Part shown: positions 25,343 through 34,389 of the stretch, piece after piece | Numbering within the stretch: position 1 is the first letter of the stretch | How the letters are laid out: each line of letters begins with the position of its first letter | Assembly: GCF_024459955.1 (NCBI RefSeq) | Contig: NZ_JANFXK010000006.1 | Coordinates: forward strand, 62,001 to 126,000 | DNA from: Anaerovorax odorimutans | GTDB taxonomy: Bacteria; Bacillota; Clostridia; Peptostreptococcales; Anaerovoracaceae | Direction: 5' to 3' | Length of the DNA stretch: 64,000 nucleotides | Translations under genes and position numbers: made by a program | The notes under the pieces: generated by a model | Seen by the model: only the letters and a program-made list of their open reading frames with translations | What the model was told of the DNA's origin: nothing | The model's database searches: none

Positions 25343-26287
25343 CTATTCCAAAAACAAACTCATATAGTGTTCAATCATCAATTGATCCACAATCGTGCGG
25401 ATGACGTAAGGCTCATAATACACCATGTTGTCCTGGGACTGTTTAATGTATTTTTCCCGAAACTGTTTCGGCGTGCATTTATACCATTCTTTGAATGCTT
25501 TGTAGTAATACTGGGGATCGGAAAACCCGCAGGCCTCTGAAATTTCAACGATTGTATAATTGGTATTGATCAGATACCATTCCGATTTGTTGGCCCTGAT
25601 GTATGCGAGGATCTGCCTGAACCCAATGGACATCTTACGCATGAATTCGGAGAGATAGCTGCTGCTCAGTCCAAGATGCGCAGACAAGTCATCGAGGGCT
25701 ATTTTCTCCTCCAAATGCTGGTCCACATAGGCATAGATTTCCTGAATCCTTTTCAGAATTTCTTCGTTGATCTCCGTTCTGCCGGAGTGAAAGAAAACAA
25801 TATCAAAATGATGAACGAACAGATCGACGATGGATTCGGTAATACGGGTGATCTTAGCCGTATCCTGCTTTACGCTGCTGTCAAGAATAAATTTCAGCAG
25901 CGCGATCAAGATTCCCCGCAGGCGGTCGTGATAAACGGTCGGATAGGGCATGGTAGTTTCCGCGCAGCCCTCACAGACGAACAGGATATCTTTAATATTA
26001 GGATATTTTTTTTCAAACCACATTAAATCAACATAAAATGAAACGCACATATTGTAACCATCACTGTGCAGATAATATGCGTCCCGGTCCACAGAAACGT
26101 ATTCGCCCGCATTGAGGGTGAACTCTTCATATGCGTAGGCGAACTTTATCGTTCCCGTGAGACAGAAGATGATCTCCAGCGTGCCTGCCTCATGCATGCA
26201 AAGGGGCTTGTCCTTAACCGAGTAGACGCTGATACTGAGGGGAGTGCCTTCTATTTGAATGATATTTTGCATAAATGAACTTTCCAC
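25343..26287 (-). CDS. AraC-family transcriptional regulator
   Basis: A 314-residue regulator with an N-terminal cupin-like ligand domain (LCMHEAGTLEIIFCLTG, about residues 30-50). The C-terminal double helix-turn-helix covers about residues 185-285 (IALDDLSAHLGLSSSYLSEF and IVEISEACGFSDPQYYYKAF). A tail of about 30 residues follows the DNA-binding domain, which is unusual. The start is GTG at 26287, 6 nt after GGAGG; an in-frame ATG at 26272 is too far from it. The nearest same-strand genes are the APC-amidohydrolase operon 800 bp further on, a plausible target. It is divergent from the PadR operon. Confidence 0.9.
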   Translation of the reverse strand: MESSFMQNIIQIEGTPLSISVYSVKDKPLCMHEAGTLEIIFCLTGTIKFAYAYEEFTLNAGEYVSVDRDAYYLHSDGYNMCVSFYVDLMWFEKKYPNIKDILFVCEGCAETTMPYPTVYHDRLRGILIALLKFILDSSVKQDTAKITRITESIVDLFVHHFDIVFFHSGRTEINEEILKRIQEIYAYVDQHLEEKIALDDLSAHLGLSSSYLSEFMRKMSIGFRQILAYIRANKSEWYLINTNYTIVEISEACGFSDPQYYYKAFKEWYKCTPKQFREKYIKQSQDNMVYYEPYVIRTIVDQLMIEHYMSLFLE

Positions 26288-26416
26288 TGATTACCTCCGT
26301 GTATGATTTGAAAACCATAGGTTCCTTTTTCCCGATGCCATGCTGCAACCCTATTCCGTTATTTTATATCACCTCTGTGAAAATAACAAATGGCTTTGCG
26401 AAGAAAAGATTTTTAC

Positions 26417-26470
26417 TTGACATACCTAGAATCTCTAAGTATAATAACCGTACATAGAATTTCTAGGTAT
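26417..26470 (+). promoter_or_regulatory. padR promoter with two palindromic operator-like sites
   Basis: TTGACA (26417-26422) is 17 bp from TATAAT (26440-26445). The spacer contains the imperfect palindrome TACCTAGAATCTCTAAGTA (26423-26441), and a related site ATAGAATTTCTAGGTAT (26454-26470) covers the start region. PadR proteins normally repress their own operon by binding such paired sites. Confidence 0.8.
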
Positions 26471-26486
26471 GAAAGGAGGTGAAAGT

Positions 26487-26831
26487 ATGAAAATCGACAA
26501 AAATTTAATAGGCGGCAGCACCAATATGCTGATCCTGACGCTATTATCCGAAGAGGATTCTTACGGTTATCAGCTGATCCGTGAGCTGGAAGAACGTTCC
26601 GATCATACGTTCCAGTTCAAAGAAGGGACTCTGTATCCGATTCTCCACAAGCTGGAGAACAGTGGCTACGTTGCTTCCTACAAGCAGACGACGCCCCAGG
26701 GAAAATCCAGAAAATATTATCAGATTACGAAAAAGGGGCTTAAGCAACTGGAAGCGGAAAAAGAACAATGGAATATTTTTTCCGATTCCGTAAACAAAGT
26801 GATTGGCGGTGGTGTGTATGGTATGGCCTAA
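26487..26831 (+). CDS. PadR-family transcriptional regulator
   Basis: A 114-residue winged-helix regulator of the short PadR type. GSTNMLILTLLSEEDSYGY leads into the helix-turn-helix, then FKEGTLYPILHKLENSGYV (recognition helix, about residues 45-65) and GKSRKYYQITKKG (wing). The start at 26487 has AAGGAGGTGA 6 nt upstream; an in-frame ATG at 26469 lies in the operator. The gene overlaps the following membrane-protein gene. This pairing of PadR with a HAAS-domain membrane protein is common in Firmicutes and often answers membrane-active antimicrobials. Confidence 0.93.
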   Translation: MKIDKNLIGGSTNMLILTLLSEEDSYGYQLIRELEERSDHTFQFKEGTLYPILHKLENSGYVASYKQTTPQGKSRKYYQITKKGLKQLEAEKEQWNIFSDSVNKVIGGGVYGMA

Positions 26832-27591
26832 AAAGAAGGAAGGTTCTCATAGAGACGATTTTTTGAATGATGTGCTAAAGCAAATTCATTTTATCTGGGA
26901 CAGGGCAGCGATAAAAAAAGAGCTGGAAGCTCATATTGAAGATGCGGCATGGGAGCTGCGGGCACAGGGCGTGGAAGCGGAAAAGGCCCAGCAGCAGGCT
27001 GTCGCAGCGATGGGAAACGCAGAAGAAATCGGAAAGGCGCTCAACAGGCAGCACCATTTCTGGCTGGGGTGGCTCTGGCTCATCAGTACGGCAGTGACAG
27101 CAGTGTTGATTTTCGTGTGTATTGGCTTTTCGCTGGGAGGTATTAATCAACTGGTGTCAGCCGCTGACTCTGCTGAAAAAGAGGTAAAAGCGGAATACAG
27201 CCAGCAGAACATTTCCTGTGTTACTCAGAAAATCGATAAGACAATTGATGCGGACGGATATCAGGTGACCATAGAAAAACTGATTCGCGGCACTGGAAAG
27301 GACCAGAGCGGATGCTTGATCGTATCTGTGAAGAAAGACTTATTTGGAGGGGAATTCTTCGATATATCCGGTCTCAAAGCAACTGCCGGAAAGGAAGAAT
27401 TTTCTCAATCCTTGGGGGAACAGAACTCCTCCATGCGGGTGATATGGCAAAGGCAGGGTTTTAATTATCGCAGGATTGGTCTCAGTTTGAACCCTATTCC
27501 CAGAGACGCCGAATCGATGCATCTGAGCTTTGACCGGTATGGGAGAAGCTGGGACGTGGACATTCCTTTGAAGGAGGGCGGCGATGCGTAA
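26818..27591 (+). CDS. HAAS-domain membrane protein
   Basis: A protein of about 257 residues. Residues 25-75 (KKELEAHIEDAAWELRAQG, AEKAQQQAVAAMGNAEEIG) match the HAAS domain that accompanies PadR regulators. One transmembrane helix follows (LGWLWLISTAVTAVLIFVCI), then an extracytoplasmic domain of about 165 residues without a recognised fold. The start at 26818 (MVWPKKK) overlaps padR by 14 bp. The protein probably works with PadR as a membrane-linked sensing unit; that is inference from context. Confidence 0.78.
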   Translation: MVWPKKKEGSHRDDFLNDVLKQIHFIWDRAAIKKELEAHIEDAAWELRAQGVEAEKAQQQAVAAMGNAEEIGKALNRQHHFWLGWLWLISTAVTAVLIFVCIGFSLGGINQLVSAADSAEKEVKAEYSQQNISCVTQKIDKTIDADGYQVTIEKLIRGTGKDQSGCLIVSVKKDLFGGEFFDISGLKATAGKEEFSQSLGEQNSSMRVIWQRQGFNYRRIGLSLNPIPRDAESMHLSFDRYGRSWDVDIPLKEGGDA

Positions 27592-28285
27592 ACATATAAA
27601 GCTTACAAGAAAAACAAAAGTGGTTATAAATATCCTGCTGATCCTGCTGCTGGCTCTGATTCTGGGAACTGTTTTTCAGGTAAACCTGCTGCCGCAGCAG
27701 GCAATGCGGGATGAAGAAAAAAATATCGGCTTCGGACCTTCCGAGATCGCAGGCAGTGTGAAACAGGAAAATATCAGCATTGTTTTCGGCAACTGCGGAC
27801 CATGGACCCTGTGCTCCATAGAAGAGCGAATCGGCGGTTTTCTTTGGAAACCCGCAGGTTTGCAAAGCGTCTATGACCGTGAAAAGCAAACGGGTGACTT
27901 TGGCTTTCGCATTGAAGAATCAAAGCCTCTGTACGAAACAAAGGCCGGCGAGACATATGAAATGCAGGGGATTCTCTACGGTTTGATTTCCAACCCGCAG
28001 ATCACGAGAATTGAAGCCGAATTCACAGATGGGCGGACGGAAAAGGCGCAAATGCTGGATAAAGGAATCTTCTACATCCCGAAGATTTCCGGAGAATACA
28101 CGGAATCGGAAACACTGGATTGCTTAAACGAGGAATATACAGTGGGAGAAAATTTATATGACGGTCCATGCCCCGAAATCCAGTGGGAGATCAAAGCGGT
28201 GACAGGCTATGATGAAGATGGAAATGCGGTGCGGAGAGTGGAGGATTACCATAAAGGAAGGGAAGCCCTGGTTGCGATGGAATAA
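27584..28285 (+). CDS. Membrane-anchored extracytoplasmic protein of PadR operon
   Basis: A 233-residue protein with a basic N terminus and one hydrophobic segment (VVINILLILLLALILGTVF, about residues 13-31), leaving about 200 residues outside the membrane. It has no lipobox. No known domain was recognised; a cysteine pair (NCGPWTLCS) sits near residue 70 and two more cysteines near the C terminus. Its start overlaps the HAAS gene by 8 bp, so the three genes form one coupled operon. It may share function with the HAAS protein, whose outer part is similar in size. Confidence 0.7.
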   Translation: MRKHIKLTRKTKVVINILLILLLALILGTVFQVNLLPQQAMRDEEKNIGFGPSEIAGSVKQENISIVFGNCGPWTLCSIEERIGGFLWKPAGLQSVYDREKQTGDFGFRIEESKPLYETKAGETYEMQGILYGLISNPQITRIEAEFTDGRTEKAQMLDKGIFYIPKISGEYTESETLDCLNEEYTVGENLYDGPCPEIQWEIKAVTGYDEDGNAVRRVEDYHKGREALVAME

Positions 28286-28455
28286 CGAGAAACCAGTGGT
28301 TTAAGTCAGGTCCGCCATCCTTTCGCTGTCAATCTTGCCATTGCAAAACCATCCTTTTGCACCTATAATAACTAGTGTACTGTCCCGCCGGCAATCGGGC
28401 AATCCGATCAGCCGGATAGAAAAGGGACCGTGCAGCATGTAAAAGGAGAAAAATA

Positions 28456-29100
28456 ATGAGCAAGATTGACACTGTATTATTTGATTTTGACGGGACCGTC
28501 ATGAACACCAACGAGGTAATCATCAATTCCTGGCAGCATACCTTCAAAACGCTGGAAAACCGGGAAGAAGATGTTGAAAAGATTATAGAAACCTTCGGGG
28601 AGCCTTTGCAGATAACCATGGAAAAATTGTTTCCCAATGTACCGATAGAGCAATCCGTGGAAATTTACAGAAGCTATCACCGGGACAACTTCGGCGAGCT
28701 GATCTCCCTGTTTCCGGGAATGAAAGAGCTGCTGGCCGAGCTGAAACAGCGGAATTATAAAACGGCAATGGTAACTTCCCGGCTTCGGAACACCACCCAG
28801 CAGGGTTTGGAAAAATATGAGATCGCGGACTATTTCGATACGGTGGTTACTGCCGACGATACGGACAAGCACAAACCGGATCCTGAGCCCATCCACATCG
28901 CTCTGGAAAAACTGGATTCTGCCCCGGAGCGCAGCATTATGCTGGGGGATACCATGTTCGATATCCTCTGTGCCAAGAACGCCGGCGTCAAATCCGTGCT
29001 GGTAAGCTGGGCCATGGCTGTGACCGAAGAAGAGAAAACCGGACCCAATAAACCGGATTATATAATCGAAAAAGCAGAAGACCTGCTGGACTTGATCTAA
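28456..29100 (+). CDS. HAD-superfamily pyrophosphatase/phosphatase, PpaX-like
   Basis: A 214-residue HAD hydrolase. Motif I is LFDFDGTVMNT (nucleophile Asp10), motif II VTSR, motif III KHKPDPEP and motif IV MLGDTMFDILCAKNAG. The alpha-helical cap between motifs I and II places it in subfamily IA. It resembles PpaX of Bacillus, which hydrolyses pyrophosphate released by HPr kinase/phosphorylase, but related enzymes use phosphoglycolate or nucleotides. It stands alone between the PadR operon and a bidirectional terminator. AAAAGGAG precedes the ATG. Confidence 0.87.
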   Translation: MSKIDTVLFDFDGTVMNTNEVIINSWQHTFKTLENREEDVEKIIETFGEPLQITMEKLFPNVPIEQSVEIYRSYHRDNFGELISLFPGMKELLAELKQRNYKTAMVTSRLRNTTQQGLEKYEIADYFDTVVTADDTDKHKPDPEPIHIALEKLDSAPERSIMLGDTMFDILCAKNAGVKSVLVSWAMAVTEEEKTGPNKPDYIIEKAEDLLDLI

Positions 29101-29130
29101 GGGTAATTGGAACACAAATCTCAAAAAAGA

Positions 29131-29180
29131 AGAAACCGTTTTGCACAGGTCGAGGACCCTGCCGCAGCAAAACGGTTTCT
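29131..29180. terminator. Bidirectional hairpin terminator
   Basis: AGAAACCGTTTTGC (29131-29144) pairs perfectly with GCAAAACGGTTTCT (29167-29180). The 22-nt loop holds an inner CAGG/CCTG pair. It lies between convergent genes (HAD and ABC-F). Confidence 0.85.
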
Positions 29181-29186
29181 GTTCTT

Positions 29187-30743
29187 TTATATCAGCTTTG
29201 TCGTCCACTTACTGCAATCCCATACATCCGTCACCACATCCTGATAAAATTCCGGCTCGTGACAGATCAGCAGAACGCTTCCTTTATAATCGATCAGCGC
29301 GCGCTTCAGCTCCGCTTTGGCGTCCGCGTCCAGATGATTGGTCGGCTCGTCCAAAAGCAGAATATTGCTTTCGCAGTTAATCAGCTTGCAAAGCCGTACC
29401 TTGGCCTGTTCGCCTCCGGACAGAACCCGCACCTGACTTTCAATGTGCTTGGTGGTAAGGCCACACTTGGCTAGAGCCGCGCGCACTTCAAACTGATTCA
29501 GTCCCGGGAATTCATTCCACATCTCCTGGATACAGGTATTGGTATTCCCCGGCGGCATCTCCTGCTCAAAATAGCCGATCTGCAGATAATCGCCCAGCTC
29601 GCATGTCCCGGAAAGAGGCGGAATCAGGCCCAGGATACTTTTCAAAAGCGTCGTTTTCCCGATGCCGTTGGCTCCGATGAGCGCAATCTTCTGTCCCCGC
29701 TCCATGGAAAGGTTCAGGGGTTTTGAAAGCGGTTCATCATAACCGATGACCAGATCCGCAGTTTCAAATAAAACCTTCCCAGAGGTACGTCCCTTCTTAA
29801 AATTAAATTCCGGCTTGGGTTTTTCCGCCGCCAGCTCGATTAAATCCATATTGTCCAGTTTTTTCTGACGGGACATGGCCATGTTGCGGGTGGCTACCCG
29901 CGCCTTATTGCGGGCTACGAAATCCTTCAATTCACTGATTTCCTGCTGCTGCCGTTTGTAAGCGGCCTCCAGCTGCGCCTTCTTTACCGCATAAACCTCC
30001 TGGAATTTATCGTAATCGCCCACATAGCGATTCAGCTCCTGGTTTTCCATGTGATAAACCAGATTGATTACACTGTTGAGGAAGGGGATATCGTGGGATA
30101 TAAGAATGAAAGCGTTTTCATAATCCAGCAGATACCTCCGCAGCCATTCGATATGCTCCTCATCCAGGTAATTGGTCGGCTCGTCCAAAAGAAGAATGTC
30201 CGGCTTCTCCAAAAGCAGTTTTGCCAGCAGGGTCTTGGTCCGCTGGCCGCCGGAAAGATCCGACACATCCTTGTCCAGCCCAATGTCCGTGAGCCCCAAC
30301 GCCCGGGCGACCTCTTCAACCTTAGCGTCAATAATATAAAAATCGTGCATGGTGAGCATATCCTGAATTTCTCCCAGCTCATCCATCAGCGCGTCCATCT
30401 CCGACACATCGGCGCTTCCCAGCCGGTCGCAGATCTCATTCATGCGCGCCTCCATCTCAAATAGATAGGAAAAAGCGGATTTCAGTACATCCCGCATAGT
30501 CATGCCTTTTTCCAGAACCGTGTGCTGATCCAGATAACCGACGCGGCAGTTCTTTGCCCATTCCACGCGGCCCTCATCCGGGGCCAGCTTACCGGTAACA
30601 ATATTCAGAAAGGTAGACTTTCCTTCACCGTTGGCGCCCACAAGACCGATATGCTCGCCGGCCAGAAGGCGGAAGGAAACGTCATTAAAAATGGCCCTGT
30701 CTCCAAAGCCATGGGATAAATGTTCAACTGTCAAAATGCTCAT
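29187..30743 (-). CDS. ABC-F family ATPase
   Basis: A 518-residue protein with two ABC nucleotide-binding domains and no membrane segments, the ABC-F plan. Domain 1 has GANGEGKST (Walker A), DLSGGQRTK and LLLDEPTNYLD. Domain 2 has GANGIGKTT, VLSGGEQAKVRLCK and LLLDEPTNHLD. The linker (about residues 240-320) carries the charged helices that reach the ribosomal exit site. Members relieve stalled ribosomes or protect them from antibiotics. Overall it looks like a YbiT/YkpA-type housekeeping member rather than a dedicated resistance protein, but this cannot be settled by eye. It is a single-gene unit. Confidence 0.92.
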   Translation of the reverse strand: MSILTVEHLSHGFGDRAIFNDVSFRLLAGEHIGLVGANGEGKSTFLNIVTGKLAPDEGRVEWAKNCRVGYLDQHTVLEKGMTMRDVLKSAFSYLFEMEARMNEICDRLGSADVSEMDALMDELGEIQDMLTMHDFYIIDAKVEEVARALGLTDIGLDKDVSDLSGGQRTKTLLAKLLLEKPDILLLDEPTNYLDEEHIEWLRRYLLDYENAFILISHDIPFLNSVINLVYHMENQELNRYVGDYDKFQEVYAVKKAQLEAAYKRQQQEISELKDFVARNKARVATRNMAMSRQKKLDNMDLIELAAEKPKPEFNFKKGRTSGKVLFETADLVIGYDEPLSKPLNLSMERGQKIALIGANGIGKTTLLKSILGLIPPLSGTCELGDYLQIGYFEQEMPPGNTNTCIQEMWNEFPGLNQFEVRAALAKCGLTTKHIESQVRVLSGGEQAKVRLCKLINCESNILLLDEPTNHLDADAKAELKRALIDYKGSVLLICHEPEFYQDVVTDVWDCSKWTTKLI

Positions 30744-30953
30744 AAAAAACTCCTTAAATTGATAAAAGTATTATAACCTTATCCGGCGAAATGGGCAAGC
30801 AGATTTCGGTGAGCTGGGCGGGCTATGTTTCGCCCATGAGTATAAACAGAACCCGGCCAGAGCGAATGATATCAAGATCCGTATATTGCAAATATGGCGT
30901 AATTATGATAAAATTATGCCATAAAGAATGTGCAAAATATGGAGGGTAAGAAG

Positions 30954-31229
30954 ATGATTAATATAAGACCGGTTTCCGATTTAAGAAATAATTTTACGGA
31001 AATTGAATCAATCGTAAGAGAAGGGGAAGCAGTATATCTTACTAAGAACGGATACGGTTCGATGGTGGTTTTGAGTCTTGAGCAGTATGCGGCGCTGACA
31101 GAAGACGTAGAGCTGAAATTAGATGAAGCCGATAAAGCTGCGGCAGCAGATGCAACAAGATTTACAGCAAATGAAGTGTTCGGAAGAGTAAGGGAGCGTA
31201 TGAATGGAAGTGAGAAGGATTCTATATAA
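30954..31229 (+). CDS. Phd/YefM-type antitoxin, orphan
   Basis: A 91-residue protein with the Phd/YefM N-terminal fold: MINIRPVSDLRNNFTEIE, GEAVYLTKNGYGSMVVLSLE and an acidic C-terminal tail that normally wraps the toxin. The start at 30954 is set by GGAGGG 9-13 nt upstream; an earlier in-frame ATG lacks a ribosome binding site. In type II systems a RelE/YoeB or Doc toxin gene follows at once. Here no toxin frame is present before the terminator at 31267, so the antitoxin is alone. It may repress its own promoter, counter a toxin elsewhere, or be a remnant. Confidence 0.85.
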   Translation: MINIRPVSDLRNNFTEIESIVREGEAVYLTKNGYGSMVVLSLEQYAALTEDVELKLDEADKAAAADATRFTANEVFGRVRERMNGSEKDSI

Positions 31230-31266
31230 CAATAGAAATATAAAAGATAAGCTATGATGCCATTGG

Positions 31267-31293
31267 AAAAACCCGATTTTTCGGGTTTTTTTG
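31267..31293 (+). terminator. Hairpin terminator after antitoxin gene
   Basis: AAAAACCCGA pairs with TCGGGTTTTT around a TTT loop and runs into a T tract. It separates the antitoxin unit from the fab promoter. Confidence 0.85.
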
Positions 31294-31357
31294 TGTAGAA
31301 AATATCGAATGCGCGGCATTTGCTGTATTTCAAAAAAATCTACAACAACAAAACCCA

Positions 31358-31419
31358 TTGACTTTTCCTGAAAATAAATTATAATATTATAAAATAGTTT
31401 GACTATCAAACTATTTTAT
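31358..31419 (+). promoter_or_regulatory. fab operon promoter with FabT-like palindrome
   Basis: TTGACT (31358-31363) is 16 bp from TATAAT (31380-31385). Directly downstream lies a perfect 14-bp inverted repeat, ATAAAATAGTTTGA-CTA-TCAAACTATTTTAT (31389-31419). Its core TTTGA-N3-TCAAA matches the operator of FabT-type MarR repressors of fatty-acid genes. A FabT-like domain is encoded within this operon (36830-38284), so autoregulation is likely. Confidence 0.85.
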
Positions 31420-31455
31420 CTATAAACAATAAAAACAGCATCAAAGGAGGACGAT

Positions 31456-32442
31456 TTGGGCGTAGAAATTGTAGGATTGGGAAAATGCCTGCCGGAAAAA
31501 GTCGTAACCAATGACGACATTTCCGATCTGGTCGATACGGACCACACCTGGATCATCGAGAGAACCGGCATTGAACAGCGGCATGTGGCTACGGTTGAGA
31601 CCGGCGTGGATCTGGCGTGCGGAGCAGGGGAAGAAGCACTGCGGGGGATTGACCGGGATTCCATCGGTCTGGTACTGGTAGCCACCGTGACGCCGGATGC
31701 CATGGTTCCGGTGACCAGCGCGCAGGTAAAACGGAGATTGGGACTGGAAAACGCAGTAGCCTTCGATATAAACGCTGCCTGCAGCGGCTTTATGTACGGA
31801 CTGTGGAACGCGGAGGCATTGATGAAAAACGGAGCCATGCCAGGCTCCAATACAATGGAAATCAAAAGGGCGCTGGTGATCGGCGTAGAGCGCCTTTCCA
31901 GGATCACCAACTGGGAGGAACGTTCCAGCTGCATCCTGTTCGGGGACGGAGCCGGAGCGGCCGTGCTGGAAAACAGACCGGGCAGCTCGGGAATACTGGC
32001 TACATACCTGAAAAATTACGATGACGAAAGGGGCGTATTGACCTGCGGCAAGGAGTATCATAAGATCCCCTTCTGGCAGGACGAAATACAGCCGCAGCAT
32101 CTGGCCCTTCGGGGAAAGGCCGTATTCAAATTCGCAGTCAATTCCATTGAAGAGGTAACCATGGCGGCTTTGGAGAAAGCGGGACTGACTCTGGATGACA
32201 TCGACTGGTTCGTACCGCATCAGGCCAACGGCCGGATCATGATTGCCGCGGCACAGCGGCTGAACCAGCCCATCGAAAAATTCCAGATCAGCATCAACAA
32301 AAGCGCCAATGTTTCTTCAGCAAGTATTCCAATGGCATTGTATGATCTTTCAAAAACTGGTAAAATGGAGAAAGGCGATAAAATTGCAGTCATGGGATTC
32401 GGCGGCGGACTTTCTGCCGCTGCGGCCATTATAGAATGGTAG
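31456..32442 (+). CDS. fabH: 3-oxoacyl-ACP synthase III (FabH)
   Basis: A 328-residue condensing enzyme that joins acetyl-CoA (or a branched primer) to malonyl-ACP to start fatty-acid synthesis. The catalytic triad is visible: Cys109 in NAACSGFMYG, His in WFVPHQAN, and Asn in INKSANVSSAS. The C-terminal GFGGGLSAAAAI is typical. Translation starts at TTG 31456, 5 nt after AAAGGAGG; no ATG fits. It is the first gene of the fab operon, about 70 nt behind the promoter with the FabT-like operator. Confidence 0.95.
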   Translation: MGVEIVGLGKCLPEKVVTNDDISDLVDTDHTWIIERTGIEQRHVATVETGVDLACGAGEEALRGIDRDSIGLVLVATVTPDAMVPVTSAQVKRRLGLENAVAFDINAACSGFMYGLWNAEALMKNGAMPGSNTMEIKRALVIGVERLSRITNWEERSSCILFGDGAGAAVLENRPGSSGILATYLKNYDDERGVLTCGKEYHKIPFWQDEIQPQHLALRGKAVFKFAVNSIEEVTMAALEKAGLTLDDIDWFVPHQANGRIMIAAAQRLNQPIEKFQISINKSANVSSASIPMALYDLSKTGKMEKGDKIAVMGFGGGLSAAAAIIEW

Positions 32443-32487
32443 AAAAGGGCATTCCCATAGTCAGATAGGAAGTAGGAGGAAAATGAA

Positions 32488-33441
32488 ATGGTAAATGTAT
32501 GCGAAGTATTGGGCACTGAATATCCGATTATCCAGGGAGCCATGGCGAGAATTGCCGAATGCAACCTGGCAGCGGCCGTGAGCAACGGCGGCGGACTGGG
32601 AATCATCGCGGCAGGCGGTGAATCAGCGGACTGGCTGAGGGAGCAGATCAAAAAGACAAGAGAAATGACAGACAAGCCTTTCGGTGTCAACATCATGCTG
32701 CTGGCCCCCAATGTGGATGAGCTCATCGATGTTGTTTGCGAGGAAAAAGTACCGGTAGTAACGACAGGCGCGGGAAATCCGGGAAAGTATATTGCTAGAA
32801 TGAAGGAGTGCGGTATTAAAGTTGTCCCGGTTATCGCGAATGTGGCTTTGGCTCTGCGTGTGGAACGTGCGGGAGCCGATGCGGTAGTTGCGGAAGGAAC
32901 AGAGGCCGGAGGGCATATCGGAGAGACTGCGACCATGGCGCTGGTTCCGCAGATCGTAGACGCAGTGAAAATTCCGGTTCTCGCTGCCGGAGGCATTGCT
33001 GACGGCAGGGGCATCGCCGCAGCCTATATGCTGGGCGCCAAAGGCGTGCAGGTAGGAACCAGATTCCTGGTAGCCAACGAATGTATCGTGGCTCCAGGTT
33101 ATAAAAACGCTATTTTAAAAGCAAAGGATTCTTCCACCGTGGCCACCGGCCGGAGCACGGGCCACCCGGTAAGAGTCATTAAAAATAAACTGGCCAGAGA
33201 AATTCTGGCGCTGGAAAAGAAAAACGAGGACGTGGAGAAGATCAACGAGCTCTGCACGGGAACCTTGGCCGCCGCAGTGCGCGACGGAGACGCGGATCAT
33301 GGCAACATCATGTCCGGACAGATCGCCGGTATGGTAAAGAAGGAACAGCCGGCAGCAGAAATCATCGAAGAAATGTTTAAGGAGGTAGAAGAGATTTATG
33401 AAGATCGGAATCACATTTGCAGGACAGGGCGCTCAGTATAA
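32488..33441 (+). CDS. fabK: Enoyl-ACP reductase II (FabK), FMN-dependent
   Basis: A 317-residue TIM-barrel flavoprotein that reduces trans-2-enoyl-ACP in the last step of each elongation cycle. Features are YPIIQGAMARIAE at the N terminus, GGLGIIAAGG, the FabK-specific AEGTEAGGHIGE segment and LAAGGIADGRGIAAA with GVQVGTRFLVANE for FMN phosphate binding. FabK replaces the triclosan-sensitive FabI in many Firmicutes. It lies 45 bp after fabH and overlaps fabD by 44 bp. A second flavin domain of the same superfamily is fused to MarR at the end of the operon. Confidence 0.95.
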   Translation: MVNVCEVLGTEYPIIQGAMARIAECNLAAAVSNGGGLGIIAAGGESADWLREQIKKTREMTDKPFGVNIMLLAPNVDELIDVVCEEKVPVVTTGAGNPGKYIARMKECGIKVVPVIANVALALRVERAGADAVVAEGTEAGGHIGETATMALVPQIVDAVKIPVLAAGGIADGRGIAAAYMLGAKGVQVGTRFLVANECIVAPGYKNAILKAKDSSTVATGRSTGHPVRVIKNKLAREILALEKKNEDVEKINELCTGTLAAAVRDGDADHGNIMSGQIAGMVKKEQPAAEIIEEMFKEVEEIYEDRNHICRTGRSV

Positions 33442-34387
33442 AGGGATGGGCAAAGACCTGTACGACACATATGAATCAGCAAAAGAAATTTTTGACATGG
33501 CGGGAGACCAAGTGAAGGAATGGTGCTTTGAGGGCGATGAAGAGACTTTAAAGCAGACCCACGTCACCCAGCCATGTATCTATACAGTGACGATGGCCGC
33601 TTACAAAGCCTTTCTGGAAGCCCTGAAAAAGGCCGGCATGGAAGACGATGTGGAAATTATCGGTTATGCGGGATTCAGTCTCGGCGAATACGCGGCTCTG
33701 ACCGCAGCCGGAGCAATTGATGAAATTAAAAAAGGCATGGAGATCGTAACCAAGAGAGGCCAGCTGATGAATGAAGCCGGTTTGGGGCCTGATGGCAATC
33801 CCAGGGGCGCGATGGCAGCCGGAATGGGAAAACGGGAAGCGATCCTGGAAGTGGTGGAAGAAGTCAGAGAAGATGGGATTCTGGAAGGCGTAAACTTCAA
33901 TTCCCCTGCCCAGACGGTAGTAGCCGGCGATAAAGAAGCGATTGAACGTTTTGTTAAAGCCGCGAAGGCAAAGAAAATCAGAGCCATGGTGCTGCCTGTG
34001 GGAACGGCTTTCCACAGTCCAATGATGGTTCCGGCGGCAAAGGAGCTGAAAAACGTGCTCAAGGAGGCGGGACTGAAAGCTCCTGGTGCGAAAATCTACG
34101 CCAACGTTACCGCAGAAGATATGATGAAGGATTTTGACGGCACAGACCCGGTCGAATACCTGGCGGATATCATGTCCAGACAGGCCATGAGCCCGGTTTA
34201 CTGGGAAGAAACAATCCGCAATTTCAAACGCGACGGCGCAGAGGTGCTGGTGGAAATCGGACCGGGTAAGACTTTATCCGGACTGGCCAAAAAGACCGAC
34301 CCTGCCATCGCGAGATTCAATATCGAAAACGCAGAGAGCCTGCAGCAGACGATCGAAGGGCTGACGGCTCTGAAAGAAGGAGAATAG
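33398..34387 (+). CDS. fabD: Malonyl-CoA:ACP transacylase (FabD)
   Basis: A 329-residue transacylase that loads malonate onto acyl carrier protein. GQGAQYKGMG forms the oxyanion region, GFSLGEYAAL holds the nucleophile Ser (GxSxG), and VGTAFHSPMM holds the catalytic His. VEIGPGKTLSGL closes the fold. Its start lies inside the end of fabK, with AAGGAGG about 12 nt upstream, implying coupled translation. acpP, the acceptor protein gene, is not in this operon. Confidence 0.95.
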   Translation: MKIGITFAGQGAQYKGMGKDLYDTYESAKEIFDMAGDQVKEWCFEGDEETLKQTHVTQPCIYTVTMAAYKAFLEALKKAGMEDDVEIIGYAGFSLGEYAALTAAGAIDEIKKGMEIVTKRGQLMNEAGLGPDGNPRGAMAAGMGKREAILEVVEEVREDGILEGVNFNSPAQTVVAGDKEAIERFVKAAKAKKIRAMVLPVGTAFHSPMMVPAAKELKNVLKEAGLKAPGAKIYANVTAEDMMKDFDGTDPVEYLADIMSRQAMSPVYWEETIRNFKRDGAEVLVEIGPGKTLSGLAKKTDPAIARFNIENAESLQQTIEGLTALKEGE

Positions 34388-34389
34388 AT

